Origin: G963665185 sp049723905
GTDB taxonomy: Bacteria; Desulfobacterota; Desulfovibrionia; Desulfovibrionales; Desulfovibrionaceae
Direction of reading: 5' to 3'
DNA: 64,000 nt
Assembly (NCBI RefSeq): GCF_049723905.1
Contig: NZ_JBJKFD010000001.1
Location: forward strand, 1,116,001 to 1,180,000
Positions within the stretch are counted from its first letter, which is position 1, and each line of letters starts with the position of its first letter. Made by a program: the position numbers and the translations under genes. The notes under the pieces are model-generated. The model worked only from the letters and a program-made list of their open reading frames with translations, made no database searches and had not been told where the DNA came from. Of this stretch, positions 9,285-19,600 are shown piece by piece.

Positions 9285-10162
9285 TCAAAAGCATGACGGG
9301 TTTTGGTCGCGCAGAGGCAAACGGCGGCGACTGGGCCGTGGCCTGGGAAGTCAAAAGCGTCAACTCCCGCTTTCTCGACACCAAATGGCGTACCCCCGCT
9401 TTTTTGCGCAGTCTTGAGGCATCATGGGAAAAGGTCGTACGGCGCTTTGCCTCGCGGGGACGTGTTGATCTGTTTCTCAATGTGCAGATCAACAGTGCGG
9501 ACATGGTCGGTCTGACCTTCAACCGCACTATGGCGGCTTCCATGCTGGACCAGATGGCCTCATTCGCCGATGACCGCAGCTTGGCGTACGCTCCCGACCT
9601 CAACAGGCTTTTGAACATGTCCATGCTGTGGCAGGATGTAGGTGGCGACCCCGATCCCAACCTGGCCGGAGATATCGCCAAGGCCCTGGAGCAGGCGCTG
9701 ACCGCCTGGGATACCTCCCGCATGCAGGAAGGCAAGGCCACATTGGATGACCTGCAGGCACGCCTCGCCACATTGGAAGGCTACCTGGCGAAAATAGAAG
9801 AGCAGATTCCCTTAATCCGCGAGGAAAAGCTCGCCCAGCTCAAAGAACGGGTCAAAAGCATGCTCGACGCCATGGGTGCGGAATATTCCGAGGATCGCAT
9901 GCTTCAGGAAACTGTCATTTTGACTGACCGCATCGATGTATCGGAAGAGCTGACGCGCCTGGGCGCACACCTCAAACGCATCGGCAAGGTTCTGGCCAAA
10001 GGCGGAGAGAGCGGGAAACGGCTTGATTTTCTTATCCAGGAGACCTTTCGCGAAATCAATACCTGTGGCAACAAGGCCCAGAACAGCGATATTTCCGCAA
10101 TCGTCGTGGACTTTAAAACGGAACTGGAAAAATGCAGGGAACAAGTTCAAAATCTGGAATAG
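9281..10162 (+). CDS. yicC: YicC-family endoribonuclease
   Basis: 293 residues, full family length. Begins MIKSMTGFGRAE, the hallmark N-terminus, continues with VKSVNSRFLD, and ends with the conserved C-terminal block RLGAHLKRI, GKRLDFLIQETFREINT and NTCGNKAQNSDIS. The family includes an Escherichia coli endoribonuclease implicated in small-RNA turnover. AAGGAG precedes the ATG. It heads a tight plus-strand operon, with the DUF370 gene starting inside its last 31 bases. Confidence 0.9.
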   Translation: MIKSMTGFGRAEANGGDWAVAWEVKSVNSRFLDTKWRTPAFLRSLEASWEKVVRRFASRGRVDLFLNVQINSADMVGLTFNRTMAASMLDQMASFADDRSLAYAPDLNRLLNMSMLWQDVGGDPDPNLAGDIAKALEQALTAWDTSRMQEGKATLDDLQARLATLEGYLAKIEEQIPLIREEKLAQLKERVKSMLDAMGAEYSEDRMLQETVILTDRIDVSEELTRLGAHLKRIGKVLAKGGESGKRLDFLIQETFREINTCGNKAQNSDISAIVVDFKTELEKCREQVQNLE

Positions 10163-10449
10163 CCCCGGCCGAGGGCAAGCCATCCAAAAGCGGACGCAAG
10201 CCCGGCCTTTTCAGCATCGGCTTTGGAAACTACCTGATAGCCACGCGAGTTATCGCGATCGTGAACCCGGCCTCTTCTCCCATGCGCAGGCTCCGTGAAG
10301 ACGCGCGCAAGGAAGGACGCCTTATCGACGCGACCCAGGGACGAAAAACCCGGTCCATAATCATTCTCGACTCCAACCACGTGGTCCTTTCCGCAATTCA
10401 GGCGGAAACTATTACTCAACGTATGGGCATTGACGGAGAAACTGCATGA
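10132..10449 (+). CDS. DUF370 (RemA/YlzA-like) protein
   Basis: 105 residues. The DUF370 core is FGNYLIATRVIAIVNPASSP and then RKTRSIIILDSNHVVLSAI. Compared with the Bacillus RemA protein (about 90 residues), this one has an extra N-terminal stretch of about 25 residues rich in Ser, Lys and Gly. RemA is a DNA-binding activator of biofilm matrix genes in Bacillus; in proteobacteria the role is unknown, but the gene is often found between yicC and gmk, as here. It overlaps yicC by 31 bp and gmk by 4 bp (ATGA). Confidence 0.85.
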   Translation: MQGTSSKSGIAPAEGKPSKSGRKPGLFSIGFGNYLIATRVIAIVNPASSPMRRLREDARKEGRLIDATQGRKTRSIIILDSNHVVLSAIQAETITQRMGIDGETA

Positions 10450-11069
10450 TTCCAGCCAACGCCACTGGGCATTTTTTTGTACTCTGCGCACCGTCGGGAA
10501 CGGGCAAAAGCACGTTGGTCCACCGCCTCATGGAGGAATTCCCCAACCTGCGCTTTTCTGTATCCTGCACAACCCGGGAACCACGTACCGGAGAAGTTGA
10601 CGGAAAAGATTACCACTTCATAACCCGCAATGAATTCCTGGCCATGCGCAACACTGGTAAATTCGTTGAATGGGCTGAAGTACACGGCAATTTCTACGGC
10701 ACCCCCATGGACGAGGTGCACAAGAAGTTGAATGCCGGTTTCGACCTCCTGTTCGATATCGATGTGCAGGGTGCGCGGCAGATCCGCCAACGCATGCCCC
10801 ACGGCTGTTACGTTTTTCTGCTGCCCCCGTCGCGTCAGGCGCTGCTGCAACGGCTGGCGAACCGTGGGACCGATGACGCAAAAACCATTGAAAAACGTCT
10901 GGAAAATGCTCGGAAGGAACTCGAAGCCGCCCCGGATTTCAATTACCTGATAGTCAATGACGACCTGGAAATAGCCTACGCCCAGCTACGGGCCGTTTAC
11001 CTTGCCTGCAAACTGACCCCGGAGGCGGCCCCCGGACTTGTCCCCTCCATTATGGAAACCTGGAGCTGA
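10446..11069 (+). CDS. gmk: guanylate kinase
   Basis: 207 residues. P-loop CAPSGTGKSTLVHRL near the N-terminus, GMP-binding region SVSCTTREPRTGEVDGKDYHF, and the LID/ADP region with KRLENARKE. It phosphorylates GMP to GDP. The ATGA overlap with the preceding DUF370 gene and the 2-bp gap to pyrF place it in the same transcript. Confidence 0.95.
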   Translation: MIPANATGHFFVLCAPSGTGKSTLVHRLMEEFPNLRFSVSCTTREPRTGEVDGKDYHFITRNEFLAMRNTGKFVEWAEVHGNFYGTPMDEVHKKLNAGFDLLFDIDVQGARQIRQRMPHGCYVFLLPPSRQALLQRLANRGTDDAKTIEKRLENARKELEAAPDFNYLIVNDDLEIAYAQLRAVYLACKLTPEAAPGLVPSIMETWS

Positions 11070-11071
11070 AC

Positions 11072-11764
11072 ATGGCCGAACTCGTCGTCGCACTCGATTT
11101 TCCCGAAGCCGCCCCTGCCCTGGCACTCGTCAAACAACTGGACGGCCGGGTCCCCTGGATGAAAATTGGTCTGGAACTTTTTTGCAAGGCTGGTCCCTCC
11201 ATTGTCAGGCAAATCAAGGACATGGGGACCAACGTCTTCCTTGACCTCAAATTTCACGATATTCCCAACACCGTATACGGGGCTGTGTGTACGGCAGCTG
11301 CAAGCGGAGCCGACATGCTTACGCTGCACTGTTCGGGTGGGGAAAAGATGCTCCAGGCCGCAGTCCGGGCCAAAAAAGATATTGCCACACCAGAAAACAG
11401 CGGTCCCATTCTGTTGGGTGTAACCGCTCTGACCAGCCTCGATGACGCCGAAGCCACGTCCGTATATGGAAGCAATGCCTCCCAGGCGGCGACCAATCTG
11501 GCGAAAATAGCCATGACGGCCGGACTGGACGGAGTTGTTTGTTCCGCGTTAGAAGTAGCGTTGATGAAAAAAAGCGCACCGCCCGCATTTGTCTGCCTCA
11601 CCCCCGGCATACGCATGGGAAAAGCAGATGACGATCAGGCCCGGGTAAGCACTCCGGGAAATGCGGTGCGCGACGGGTCCGATTACTTGGTTGTGGGACG
11701 CCCCATCACCAAGGCTGACGACCCCATACAAGCAGCAGAGGCATTTCTGCACGCCATGAACTAA
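11072..11764 (+). CDS. pyrF: orotidine 5'-phosphate decarboxylase
   Basis: 230 residues, the usual length for the bacterial class. The catalytic DxKxxD array is FLDLKFHDIPNT; the phosphate-binding end is VVGRPIT. It makes UMP in de novo pyrimidine synthesis. It sits directly after gmk in the operon, so purine and pyrimidine nucleotide steps are co-transcribed. Confidence 0.95.
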   Translation: MAELVVALDFPEAAPALALVKQLDGRVPWMKIGLELFCKAGPSIVRQIKDMGTNVFLDLKFHDIPNTVYGAVCTAAASGADMLTLHCSGGEKMLQAAVRAKKDIATPENSGPILLGVTALTSLDDAEATSVYGSNASQAATNLAKIAMTAGLDGVVCSALEVALMKKSAPPAFVCLTPGIRMGKADDDQARVSTPGNAVRDGSDYLVVGRPITKADDPIQAAEAFLHAMN

Positions 11765-11773
11765 GGGGATGCC

Positions 11774-12706
11774 ATGGTCGATATGAAGTACACGCCGCCC
11801 AAGGGAGGATCAGGGAAAAGGCCCTCTGCCCACCCTTCGAGCACGCTTTCCAGCGAAAAGATCAAAGGCATCTTTTCCACCCAATCCGTCGTCAAGGTCG
11901 GTACGGGCACCACCACACGGCGGACGATTCAAAAGACCTACTGGCATGCACAGGAATTGGATGAAGGCAGTTTGGAAATTCAGCCTCTGAACCGAAATTA
12001 CATTCCTTCGGGGCCCAAGCGAAAAGTTTCCAAAGACGATTTCCTGCAAAAATTTTCTCCCGAACCCGAATTCTACGTCACCACGGTCTTTCCCAAAATG
12101 AAAGAACTGACCCAGACCATAGAACGTGGGGAAAAACACAGAAAACAAGGTGCGTCCTACAGTGCCGAGTTTGAATTCGGCCAAGCCGTCAAGGTGGACG
12201 AAGAAAACGTTCGCGCCAACTTCGGCCTGGGGCTCACCTACATGGACCGGGGAGAAAAGGGAAAGGCTAACGATATTTTCGAACGTCTGGTCAAGTTGGA
12301 TGCCGCCTTTGAAAAAGAACACAAGCACCTTTTCAACGACTTCGGCATAAACCTGCGCAAGAACCGCATGTTCGACCAAGCCATCGAATATTACGAACGG
12401 GCTCTTAAACTCACCCAGCAGGACGAACATCTTTACTGCAATATTGCCAGAGCTTATTATGAAAAAGGCGATATCCGAAAATGTGTCGATAATCTGAAGA
12501 AAGCTGTCAAACTCAACTCCGAAATGGAGGAAGTACGGCAGTTTTGGGACTATCTGCACCGCAAAAAATATATTTCCGAGGAATACCCCGGGTCCGCCTC
12601 AAAAACAGGCAACGGCTCCAGAGCCGCTTCCGGGGGAGGATCTGCCAAGAGCAACGGGAAAAAAGAAAAAACCGTCCCTGAGACTTCACACAAGCTGGAG
12701 TTGTAA
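11774..12706 (+). CDS. TPR-repeat protein of unknown role
   Basis: 310 residues. Residues 1-110 are basic and poorly conserved in appearance. About 115-255 form TPR-like helices (GASYSAEFEFGQAVKVDEEN, ANFGLGLTYMDRGEKGKAND, MFDQAIEYYERALKLTQQDE, LYCNIARAYYEKGDIRKCVD). The tail is Gly/Ser/Lys-rich. No signal peptide, so cytoplasmic. Its stop overlaps the ATG of the HDOD gene by one base, suggesting the two proteins work together or are at least made in equal amounts; function not known. Confidence 0.8.
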   Translation: MVDMKYTPPKGGSGKRPSAHPSSTLSSEKIKGIFSTQSVVKVGTGTTTRRTIQKTYWHAQELDEGSLEIQPLNRNYIPSGPKRKVSKDDFLQKFSPEPEFYVTTVFPKMKELTQTIERGEKHRKQGASYSAEFEFGQAVKVDEENVRANFGLGLTYMDRGEKGKANDIFERLVKLDAAFEKEHKHLFNDFGINLRKNRMFDQAIEYYERALKLTQQDEHLYCNIARAYYEKGDIRKCVDNLKKAVKLNSEMEEVRQFWDYLHRKKYISEEYPGSASKTGNGSRAASGGGSAKSNGKKEKTVPETSHKLEL

Positions 12707-13563
12707 TGAACTTCGAAAGAGGCCAGAGCTTTCTGGCCAGACTTTCCAATCTGCGGCACGACTTGCCCTTTTCCCCGGAAGTATTCAAGGCGCTTTTCCG
12801 CCAGACTTCGGACGGTTCGTATGCTTCTCTCAACGATATCGCCCAAACCATAAGTCAGGACCAGGGGCTCTCTGCCCGCATCCTCACTGTTGCCAACTCC
12901 GCATTCTACGGTCTGCAAAGCCAGGTAACTTCCGTTTCCCGCGCTGCAACGGTGCTCGGAGTCAAGGAAATCAAAAACATCGTCCTGGCGCTGGGAGTTC
13001 AGGGACTGTCCGCTTCGCTCCCACCCTCTGCCGATTTTTCCATGAAGGATTACTGGAAACATCAGTTCCAGGTAGCGACGGCTGCCCGAATTCTGGCCCC
13101 GGAAGCTGGCGTGGACCCGGATACGGCATTTACAGCCGGCCTGCTCCATGACATGGGAAAGCTCATCACCGCCATCCACTCCTGGGACGACTACACGGCC
13201 ATACTGCACCTGATTTCCGAAAAGAACCTCGCCCCCTGCCGGGCCGAGGATTTATATTGGGGGCTGGACCATGGGGTCGTGGGCGGACTTGTTTTGCGGG
13301 CATGGAAACTTCCTGCACAGCTCAGCGAGCCGGTAAACTGGCACCACAACCCGGAGCTGGCTCCGGAGTACCAAACCGAAGCACTGCTTATCGGCCTTTC
13401 AGACGGACTCATCCATTCCGTACTGGACGATTTTCCAGCCAGCGACGGCTGCGAGGTACTTATCAAGGCTCTTAAAGTCGGCAACGAATCGGCGCAACAG
13501 GCAGCGCAGGATGCCCTTGACGACACACATTTCGACCATTTCATTTCCTGCCTGCCGATCTGA
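12706..13563 (+). CDS. HDOD-domain signalling protein
   Basis: 285 residues. The HDOD region (about 15-210) has SLNDIAQTISQDQGLSARIL, VANSAFYGLQSQV, and TAGLLHDMGKL. It keeps an HD pair in LLHDMGKL, unlike many HDOD proteins that have lost it, but the rest looks like HDOD rather than HD-GYP. Such proteins often act in c-di-GMP-linked or stress signalling. Translationally linked to the TPR gene upstream. Confidence 0.82.
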   Translation: MNFERGQSFLARLSNLRHDLPFSPEVFKALFRQTSDGSYASLNDIAQTISQDQGLSARILTVANSAFYGLQSQVTSVSRAATVLGVKEIKNIVLALGVQGLSASLPPSADFSMKDYWKHQFQVATAARILAPEAGVDPDTAFTAGLLHDMGKLITAIHSWDDYTAILHLISEKNLAPCRAEDLYWGLDHGVVGGLVLRAWKLPAQLSEPVNWHHNPELAPEYQTEALLIGLSDGLIHSVLDDFPASDGCEVLIKALKVGNESAQQAAQDALDDTHFDHFISCLPI

Positions 13564-13583
13564 CAGTCTTTCCAGGAGCCACC

Positions 13584-15347
13584 ATGCGCAAGCATTGGAC
13601 ATTCAGAGCGGAGCCAGAAGGCTCCGCTCTGCTCGATACCTCGGCCATAGCCAGTAAACTCGGCGTTTCCGAACTCACGGTAAATCTTCTCAGAAACCGG
13701 GGAGTAACTGCCCCATCCGAAATGGACGTGTATCTTACGCCGGGGTTGAGCCATCTGTGCCGTCCCGATGCCATTCCGGGACTGACAAAGGCAGCCGAAG
13801 TTCTTGCCCAGGGTTTGAAGGATGGAAAATCCTTCGCCGTGTGGGGTGATTACGACGTGGACGGCGTAACCTCTTCCACCCTGGTGCTGGACTTCATGCG
13901 TCAGCGGGGCATAGAGGCCACCTGCCATATTCCCAACCGCATGGAGGAAGGCTACGGCCTGAATTCCGGCCATATCGACAAGCTGTACGAACAAGGCGTA
14001 CGCCTGCTGCTTACCGTGGATTGCGGCATCACCAGCCATGACCCCATCCAGCGTGCCGTGGAGCTTGGAATGGAAGTGGTTGTTTCCGACCACCATCTGC
14101 CGTCGGCAACCCTGCCTCCGGCAGAAGCCATCTGCAATCCACAGCTTGGTGAATGCCCCTGCCAAGATCTGGCAGGAGTAGGTGTTGCTTTCTTTCTTAT
14201 GGCTGCGGTCAACAGGCTGTTGCCTGGGCAGGCGCTCGACATGCGTCAGTTCCTGGACCTTGTCGCCCTCGGAACTCTGGCCGACGTGGTCAAATTGCAA
14301 GGAATCAACCGCATTCTCTGCAAAAACGGCATGCTCCTCATCAAAGAAGCAAAGCGTCCCGGAATTTTTGCACTCAAAACCGTGGCCGGACACCAGGGAA
14401 ACGCCGCCCTTGGAGCGGGACAAATAGTTTTCGGACTGGCCCCCCGTATTAATGCGGCGGGCAGGCTGGGCAAGGCCGGTGACGCTCTGGACCTCCTGCT
14501 GGCCCCGGACAGGGAGACCGCATGGCCTCTTGCTCAAACTCTGGATAGCATGAACGAAGAGCGCAAACGGGTGGAAGAAGAAACCACGGATGAAGCCATG
14601 CGTCAGGCCGAAAGCCAACTCGGCAATCCCGGTCTGGTTCTTTTCGATCCGTCCTGGCACCAGGGCGTAATCGGAATCGTGGCCTCCCGTGTTGTGGAAA
14701 AATTCTACCGCCCCACCCTTATCCTTACCCAGGAAAATGGTGAAATAAAAGGTTCGGGGCGGTCCATAACCGAAGTCAACCTCTATGAGGCCCTTGTGCA
14801 GTGCAGTGATGTGCTGAAAGGATTTGGGGGACATAAGCAGGCTGCGGGCCTGCAGCTGGCTCCGGATAAACTCGGCGCCCTCAGATCACATTTCAGCGAG
14901 GCCGTGGCAGAACAGATTGGAGACAAGCCCCTGGCGCCGACGCTCAAGCTGGACGCGGAGCTTTCTTTCGCCCATATAGACTTGGCCCTGCTGAAAGAAA
15001 TTGAATGCATGCAGCCTTTTGGCATGGGAAACCCGGAGCCGGTCTTTGCTTCGCCAGCTGTAACCGTGGTCAAGGCCAGCCATTTCGGCCAAGGGCATCT
15101 CATGCTCCAACTGCGTGATGAAGCATCTGGCCGGACCCTGCGCGCCAAGGCATGGCGCATGGCCGAAACCTGGGGCAGCGGATTGGAAAAGCAGAAAATA
15201 CGTGTGGCTTTCACGCCCAAAATCAATACCTTTCACGGAGTGGATTCAATCGACCTCACGGTCAAGGACATCCAACCGGAACAACTATCCACCTGGAGAC
15301 CGGCTGTCAGCCGAAAGCCATCTGCCGCAACAGGAGCAGCCCGATGA
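13584..15347 (+). CDS. recJ: single-stranded-DNA-specific exonuclease RecJ
   Basis: 587 residues. DHH-family motifs in order: WGDYDVDGVTSS, LTVDCGI, VVSDHHLPS and, in the DHHA1 domain, GSGRSI and GFGGHKQAAGL. The C-terminal OB-like domain is present. It degrades single-stranded DNA 5' to 3' in recombination and mismatch repair. AGGAGCC precedes the ATG. Its TGA overlaps the next gene (ATGA). Confidence 0.93.
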   Translation: MRKHWTFRAEPEGSALLDTSAIASKLGVSELTVNLLRNRGVTAPSEMDVYLTPGLSHLCRPDAIPGLTKAAEVLAQGLKDGKSFAVWGDYDVDGVTSSTLVLDFMRQRGIEATCHIPNRMEEGYGLNSGHIDKLYEQGVRLLLTVDCGITSHDPIQRAVELGMEVVVSDHHLPSATLPPAEAICNPQLGECPCQDLAGVGVAFFLMAAVNRLLPGQALDMRQFLDLVALGTLADVVKLQGINRILCKNGMLLIKEAKRPGIFALKTVAGHQGNAALGAGQIVFGLAPRINAAGRLGKAGDALDLLLAPDRETAWPLAQTLDSMNEERKRVEEETTDEAMRQAESQLGNPGLVLFDPSWHQGVIGIVASRVVEKFYRPTLILTQENGEIKGSGRSITEVNLYEALVQCSDVLKGFGGHKQAAGLQLAPDKLGALRSHFSEAVAEQIGDKPLAPTLKLDAELSFAHIDLALLKEIECMQPFGMGNPEPVFASPAVTVVKASHFGQGHLMLQLRDEASGRTLRAKAWRMAETWGSGLEKQKIRVAFTPKINTFHGVDSIDLTVKDIQPEQLSTWRPAVSRKPSAATGAAR

Positions 15348-16456
15348 AACGGTTCAAGGAACAGCTCGGCAGATCATTGCACGGAGACGAATTTTATTCG
15401 TGGTTTCCCGTGTTGCTTCTGCTTTTCTCCCTGTATCTGGTCTACCTGGTCGTCAATCCTTTCCTTCACACCATAATCGTGGCAATTGTGCTGGCTGCGG
15501 TCTTCCATCCGTTGTACAAAAAAATCCGTACCCGGCTGGCCGATCGTTCCATTCCAGCTGCAATCATTGTAGTGCTCATCATCGTGTTCTGCATCCTCAT
15601 CCCGGCCATACTCTTCCTTACCGGACTTGTGGGGCAAGGAGTGGACACGCTTTCACGAATCAACCAGTGGGTTCGCACCAACGACCTGAGTTCGCTTCTC
15701 GACCACGGGGGGCTCGATCCCTACATCATGTGGCTCAAGCAAAGGCTGCCCTTTCTGGACCTCAACAGCCTGGATCTGCAGGGAAAACTTGTTGCCCTTT
15801 CCCAGGCAACAGGCCAACACCTGCTTTCATTCAGCACCGTTATCCTCGGCAACATCATGTCGCTCAGTTTGCGCTTCCTGCTGATGATCTTCATTCTGTT
15901 CTACATCCTCAAAGATGGCCCCCTCATGGTCGCCAAGATCAAATACCTGGTTCCTCTGCGGGAAGCCCAGTCCGAAGCCATTTTGGACAGCCTGCGGAAT
16001 ATTTCCAAGGCGGTTCTGGTTGGAGGCCTGCTGGTGGCTGCACTCCAGGGGATAGTGGGTGGCATCGGCCTTGCCATCGTCGGTATTCCGGCTCTGTTCT
16101 GGGGAGCCATGGTGGCCTTCACATCCCTGGTGCCCGTCTTCGGAACAGGCCTTATCTGGCTTCCGGCATCCATCTATCTGGCTCTCATCGGCGAGTGGAA
16201 GGCTTCCTTGTTCCTGGCGGGCTGGTTCCTCATCATCGTCGTTCAAATAGACACGTTTCTGCGCCCACTGTTCATGCGCGACGCGGCACGAGTATCTCTC
16301 TTTTACATTTTCTTTGCTGTCATAGGCGGTGTGAAGGTTTTCGGTCCCCTGGGCATACTGTACGGTCCACTCATCCTGAGTTTCGTCATCGCCATGCTCA
16401 AAATATATGGAGAAGAGTTCAAGGACATACTTGGCCATAAAAACGAACAGTCCTGA
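15344..16456 (+). CDS. AI-2E family (PerM-like) membrane transporter
   Basis: 370 residues from the ATG at 15344, which overlaps the recJ stop as ATGA; the frame is open upstream but that part lies inside recJ. About eight hydrophobic segments: two at 20-60, one near 70-95, a soluble stretch about 100-150, then four or five more to residue 355. C-terminal signature GGVKVFGPLGILYGPLIL is typical of the AI-2E/TqsA/PerM family. Family members have been linked to autoinducer-2 export or Na+/H+ exchange; the substrate here is unknown. Last gene of the operon. Confidence 0.88.
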   Translation: MKRFKEQLGRSLHGDEFYSWFPVLLLLFSLYLVYLVVNPFLHTIIVAIVLAAVFHPLYKKIRTRLADRSIPAAIIVVLIIVFCILIPAILFLTGLVGQGVDTLSRINQWVRTNDLSSLLDHGGLDPYIMWLKQRLPFLDLNSLDLQGKLVALSQATGQHLLSFSTVILGNIMSLSLRFLLMIFILFYILKDGPLMVAKIKYLVPLREAQSEAILDSLRNISKAVLVGGLLVAALQGIVGGIGLAIVGIPALFWGAMVAFTSLVPVFGTGLIWLPASIYLALIGEWKASLFLAGWFLIIVVQIDTFLRPLFMRDAARVSLFYIFFAVIGGVKVFGPLGILYGPLILSFVIAMLKIYGEEFKDILGHKNEQS

Positions 16457-16475
16457 ACGTTACCGACACCATGTG

Positions 16476-16512
16476 AAAAGGCGGAACTGGAATCCCAGTT
16501 CCGCCTTTTTTT
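16476..16512 (+). terminator. intrinsic terminator of the yicC-recJ operon
   Basis: AAGGCGGAACTGG and CCAGTTCCGCCTT form a 13-bp perfect stem with a 3-base loop region AAT, followed by a long T-run. Confidence 0.93.
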
Positions 16513-16674
16513 ATTCTTATTCAATCAAAAATATAATACACTCAAAGAAGCGGGCAGAATAGTCCTACGTACAGTAGCAATTACTGGCATGATCGTCTTT
16601 CCGCGGGGTTACAAACCCATTTTTTTTAAGCCCCGGTTGCATACTGTGCTGCACAAATGGTGTATGGAGACACA

Positions 16675-19600
16675 GTGAACCATCCCTTTTCCTCATGCTT
16701 CAGACGACTTTCCTGCCGTCTTATGATTTCACATCTTTTCCTTTGGGGAGCATTCGCACTGCTCATGGGAGGAGCTGTTACTGGCTACCTGCGGCTGAAA
16801 CCGGCCCTGACGCAGATGTACTCGCAGGAAACAGAACAATTGCTGCAGCACACCAGGCTATCACGTCACATCTCTTCCATCATGTCCGATGCCAACCTTG
16901 CCCTTATGCAATTTTCCAATGGAGACATCCCCGGAATTTTTTCGGAAAATCAAGACCTTCTCCACGCTGCTTTGCAAACCCTGCTTGAACAGGTCAATGA
17001 GCCGAAGCTCCGCGAAGTTATTGTATTGTTTGATGCCAACCTGCAAACAATGTTCGCCCAATGCTCCCTTCTTTTACAGGACATTACCAATGCAAACGGG
17101 CGTGCAAACAACATCCAGGCAGAACTTAATCTTTTAAGTACAGCGATTGCTCAAAACACTAAAAAAGGGCCGCTTGCCGAGCAACATCAACACGAAGAAG
17201 TCATTACGGAATTACAACAAAGCTGGCAGACGCTGCTGGCTATCGAACGGCTACGCCCTCTTTTGGAACGAGCCCCGCTGGTAGGTAATCCTCCCAACAA
17301 GAAAAAACACATTATTCCCTTGCTCACTCGGTTGGAAAATCACACCAGCCGCCTTGCGGAGCTATTGGCCGATATCCCGGAAGTCGATGCTTCACAACTG
17401 CAGCCATTGGTAAATAAATATATCCAGACACAACACGCCCTCTGGCAAAATCAGGCCATGACGCTTGAGCGCTTCAATACTCTGCTGACCTCTCGCGCGC
17501 ATTTGGCGCGCTCATTGGAAAAACTCGATGAACAAGCAGCCGGGCAAGGTGCCAAGCTTCTTGCACAGGTCCAGCAAAAAATGCTTGTCGCCAGCCTGTC
17601 AATCGTCGGCCTTTCGGCACTTCTCGCTGTTCTTGCCTTTTCATTCTTCACCCGAACCATCAGACGCCATGTGACGACCCCCATGCGCCAAATGCACTCG
17701 GGAATCGTCTCGGTAACCGAAGGCAGTTTTCCTCCTGACGTTGCATTTGAAAGAAAGGATGAGTGGGAGAATATGAAAATAGCCCTTCTGGGCATGGCAA
17801 ACGAGATGCACAACTATTACCTGTTTATGGAAAATAGAAATCATGAATTGAAAGAGGAGATACTCCGCCGCCGCATCTCGGAAAATGAATGGTGTGCCAG
17901 CAGGGAAGCGTTCCGATCCATCTTTGAATACATGGACTATGGCGTGTTCAAAATAACCCTTAACGGAGCACTTCTGGAATGCAACCCCGCCTTCCGCAAG
18001 CTGATCGCCATGGCGGATAGCACCCCGCTTGATCCTGAAAACCCTCCTTCCATCGAAACACTCATGCCGGAATTGGACCTTCCCAAACTTTACCGACAGC
18101 TGTCGGAACATGACGATATCCATTTCTTCGATCTGCAACTTCAGCGTTCAAATAAAACACGTTGGATTTCTTTATATTTCAAGCTGAAAAAAGGCGAGCA
18201 AAGGCATCCCGCCCATATTTATGGGCTGGCCCGTGATGTTACCGACCAGAAAAAACAGATGGAGGCGTTGCGCAAGGCAAAAGAAACGGCAGAGGAATCG
18301 GCCAAAACCAAAAGCCAATTCCTGGCCAACATGAGCCATGAAATCCGCACCCCTTTAGGCGGAGTTATTGGCATGACGGAAATGCTCTCCGAAACCCCTC
18401 TGGATGAACGCCAAAATAAATACGTCAAGGCTGCCCTGCAGTCGGCCCACTCCCTGATGAACATCATCAACGACGTTTTGGATTTTTCCAAAATCGAGGC
18501 CAACCGGATGAAAATCGACCCCGTGGATTTTTCATTGCAGGAAGTACTCGATTCAAATCTCCGAAGTCTTGGCCTGCAAGCCAAACGCAAAGGGCTTGAT
18601 TTTGAAATCATTGTTGATGAAGCCGTACCGGCCAAACTCCACGGCGATCCAGGCCGTCTCGGCCAAATTTTGGTAAATCTGGTAGGAAATGCCATAAAAT
18701 TTACATTAGAAGGTTCCGTACGCCTGCGCGTGGCCCCATCTTTCGAGTTTAGCAAAACAGGTGCCCAGCGCTACTCTTTTGCTGTGGACGACACCGGCAT
18801 AGGAATCAACCCCAAAAATCTCCAGACGATTTTCGATAGTTTTTCCCAGGAAGACGGCTCATTGACACGCCAATTTGGAGGCACGGGCCTGGGGCTGGCA
18901 ATCAGCAAAAGACTGGCCGTTCTTATGGATGGCAGTCTCATCGCCACAAACAGGGAAGGAGGCGGCTCCACATTCGAACTCATTCTTCCCTTACCCGAAG
19001 CAACTGCCTCGGAAGAGAAGGAAACAAAGCCGGAAGTTCGGTTGAATTCTCAAGGGCTGCTGGGATTGCGCGTACTTTTGGCGGAAGACAACGCCGTCAA
19101 CCGGCTCTTTGCCACCGACCTGCTCAGGCAGGCTGGGATGGAGGTAGAAGAAGCGGAAAACGGCAGGCAGGCCCTGAGCATGCTGCAAGAAAAAGAATTC
19201 GATCTCATACTTATGGATATCCAGATGCCACTATTGGACGGTATTGAGACGACCCAACTCATCCGAACATCCGGCGCGCCCTACCGGGACATTCCGATCA
19301 TTGCGCTCACCGCTCACGCCATGGCTCACGAACGCCAGCGCTTTCTCGACAAAGGCATGAACGCTCACATTGCCAAGCCCGTTGATCAAAAAGAACTTTT
19401 CCGCATTTTAAATACATTCGCTCCACTCGGAAAAAGGCAGCCAGCCACTGAGGGTCCGGCACCTGAGGAACCCCCAATACTTGATACACCGGCGGCATTG
19501 ACGGCTTTGATGGACAACAAAAATATTTTGAAGCAGATGCGGGAAAAATTTATAGAACAGTCCCAGTTATGGGCGGAAGGACTCGATGGCATGAAAAAAA

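Noticed and set aside
13191..14834. 547-codon frame on the minus strand over recJ
   Set aside because: Antisense shadow; the plus strand carries all RecJ motifs.
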